Assembly: GCA_030043285.1 (NCBI GenBank)
Contig: JASHXZ010000106.1
Span: 1 to 5,539, forward strand
DNA from: Xanthobacteraceae bacterium
GTDB taxonomy: Bacteria > Pseudomonadota > Alphaproteobacteria > Rhizobiales > Xanthobacteraceae
Direction of reading: 5' to 3'
DNA length: 5,539 nt
Below are positions 5,344 through 5,539 of the stretch, piece after piece; position 1 is the stretch's first letter; the number at the start of each line of letters is the position of its first letter. The notes beneath the pieces are model-generated. The model made no database searches. It was not told the origin of the DNA and saw only the letters and a list, made by a program, of their open reading frames with translations. The translations under genes were made by a program, and so were the position numbers.

Positions 5344-5539
5344 TCAGGGCAGGGCGGCTGGCGCGGCCTGATCGTAGCCATCATGCGCTGCCTGCGGCGC
5401 CCTTGGATGACCAGCCATGATTCGTTGCGCGAGTTGCTTTCCTTTGCGGCGCAGCGGAGTTTCAACGAAGCGGAAATTCAGCTCCGCAAAAACTGGAATC
5501 AGTACGAACGCCGCCAAAACATAGGCGAAGCGATACCAC
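5344..5539 (-). CDS. Acyltransferase-3 (OafA/YrhL-like) membrane protein, C-terminal fragment
   Basis: A minus-strand frame enters from the right edge and ends at TGA (5346-5344), giving the last 64 residues. The sequence WYRFAYVLAAFVLIPVFAEL is a final transmembrane helix, followed by NFRFVETPLRRKGKQLAQRI. The F-x-ETPLRR-type ending is characteristic of acyltransferase family 3 proteins, multi-spanning inner-membrane enzymes that O-acetylate polysaccharides, lipopolysaccharide, Nod factors or other glycans. A 27-residue Ala/Pro-rich cytoplasmic tail follows. The substrate cannot be told from this fragment. It lies 219 bp upstream of the PhyH-family gene on the same strand. No clear terminator is seen between the two. 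Confidence 0.72.
   Translation of the reverse strand, partial: WYRFAYVLAAFVLIPVFAELNFRFVETPLRRKGKQLAQRIMAGHPRAPQAAHDGYDQAAPAALP

Noticed and set aside
5211..5420. Plus-strand open frame starting at a GTG
   Set aside because: No ribosome binding site or recognisable motif, and it overlaps the C-terminal coding end of the acyltransferase on the other strand.

Overview
The window is GC-rich DNA from an alphaproteobacterium, most likely of the Rhizobiales (Bradyrhizobium/Rhodopseudomonas/Nitrobacter group). This is inferred from a GcrA-family regulator (a family typical of Alphaproteobacteria), the overall base composition, and a palindromic repeat built on CATTGCGAGCGAAGC / GGATTGCTTCG, a type I associate with that group. 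No database search was possible.

Layout, left to right. (1) Bases 1-359, minus strand: the 5' part of an unrecognised Ala/Arg-rich gene that runs off the left edge, preceded by an AT-rich control region with two inverted repeats. (2) Bases 599-1360, minus strand: a cI/LexA-like repressor with an N-terminal helix-turn-helix and a C-terminal S24 Ser/Lys self-cleavage domain. (3) A 152-bp divergent intergenic region carries a strong sigma70-like promoter whose -10 box lies inside a perfect 7+3+7 palindrome. (4) Bases 1513-3261, plus strand: a tight three-gene run of GcrA-family regulator, DUF6362-like protein and unrecognised protein. (5) Bases 3262-3712: no convincing gene; it holds a 81-bp hairpin repeat. 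(6) Bases 3725-4249, plus strand: a short chimeric gene in which the ribosome binding site and first 16 codons look like a cold-shock protein gene and the rest is the end of a phage tail-collar protein. (7) Bases 4258-5124, minus strand: a complete phytanoyl-CoA dioxygenase-family enzyme with its own promoter, converging on the collar gene across 8 bp. (8) Bases 5344-5539, minus strand: the C-terminal end of an acyltransferase-3 family membrane protein.

Interpretation (inference). Parts 1-4 look like the control region of a prophage or prophage remnant. A self-cleaving repressor sits divergent to an operon headed by a cell-cycle-type transcription regulator, with an operator placed to shut that operon off until the repressor is inactivated. 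No integrase, terminase, capsid gene or attachment site is visible, so an intact phage cannot be claimed. The collar chimera may be the scar of an old recombination at the edge of the phage-like segment, beyond which ordinary chromosomal genes (dioxygenase, acyltransferase) resume.
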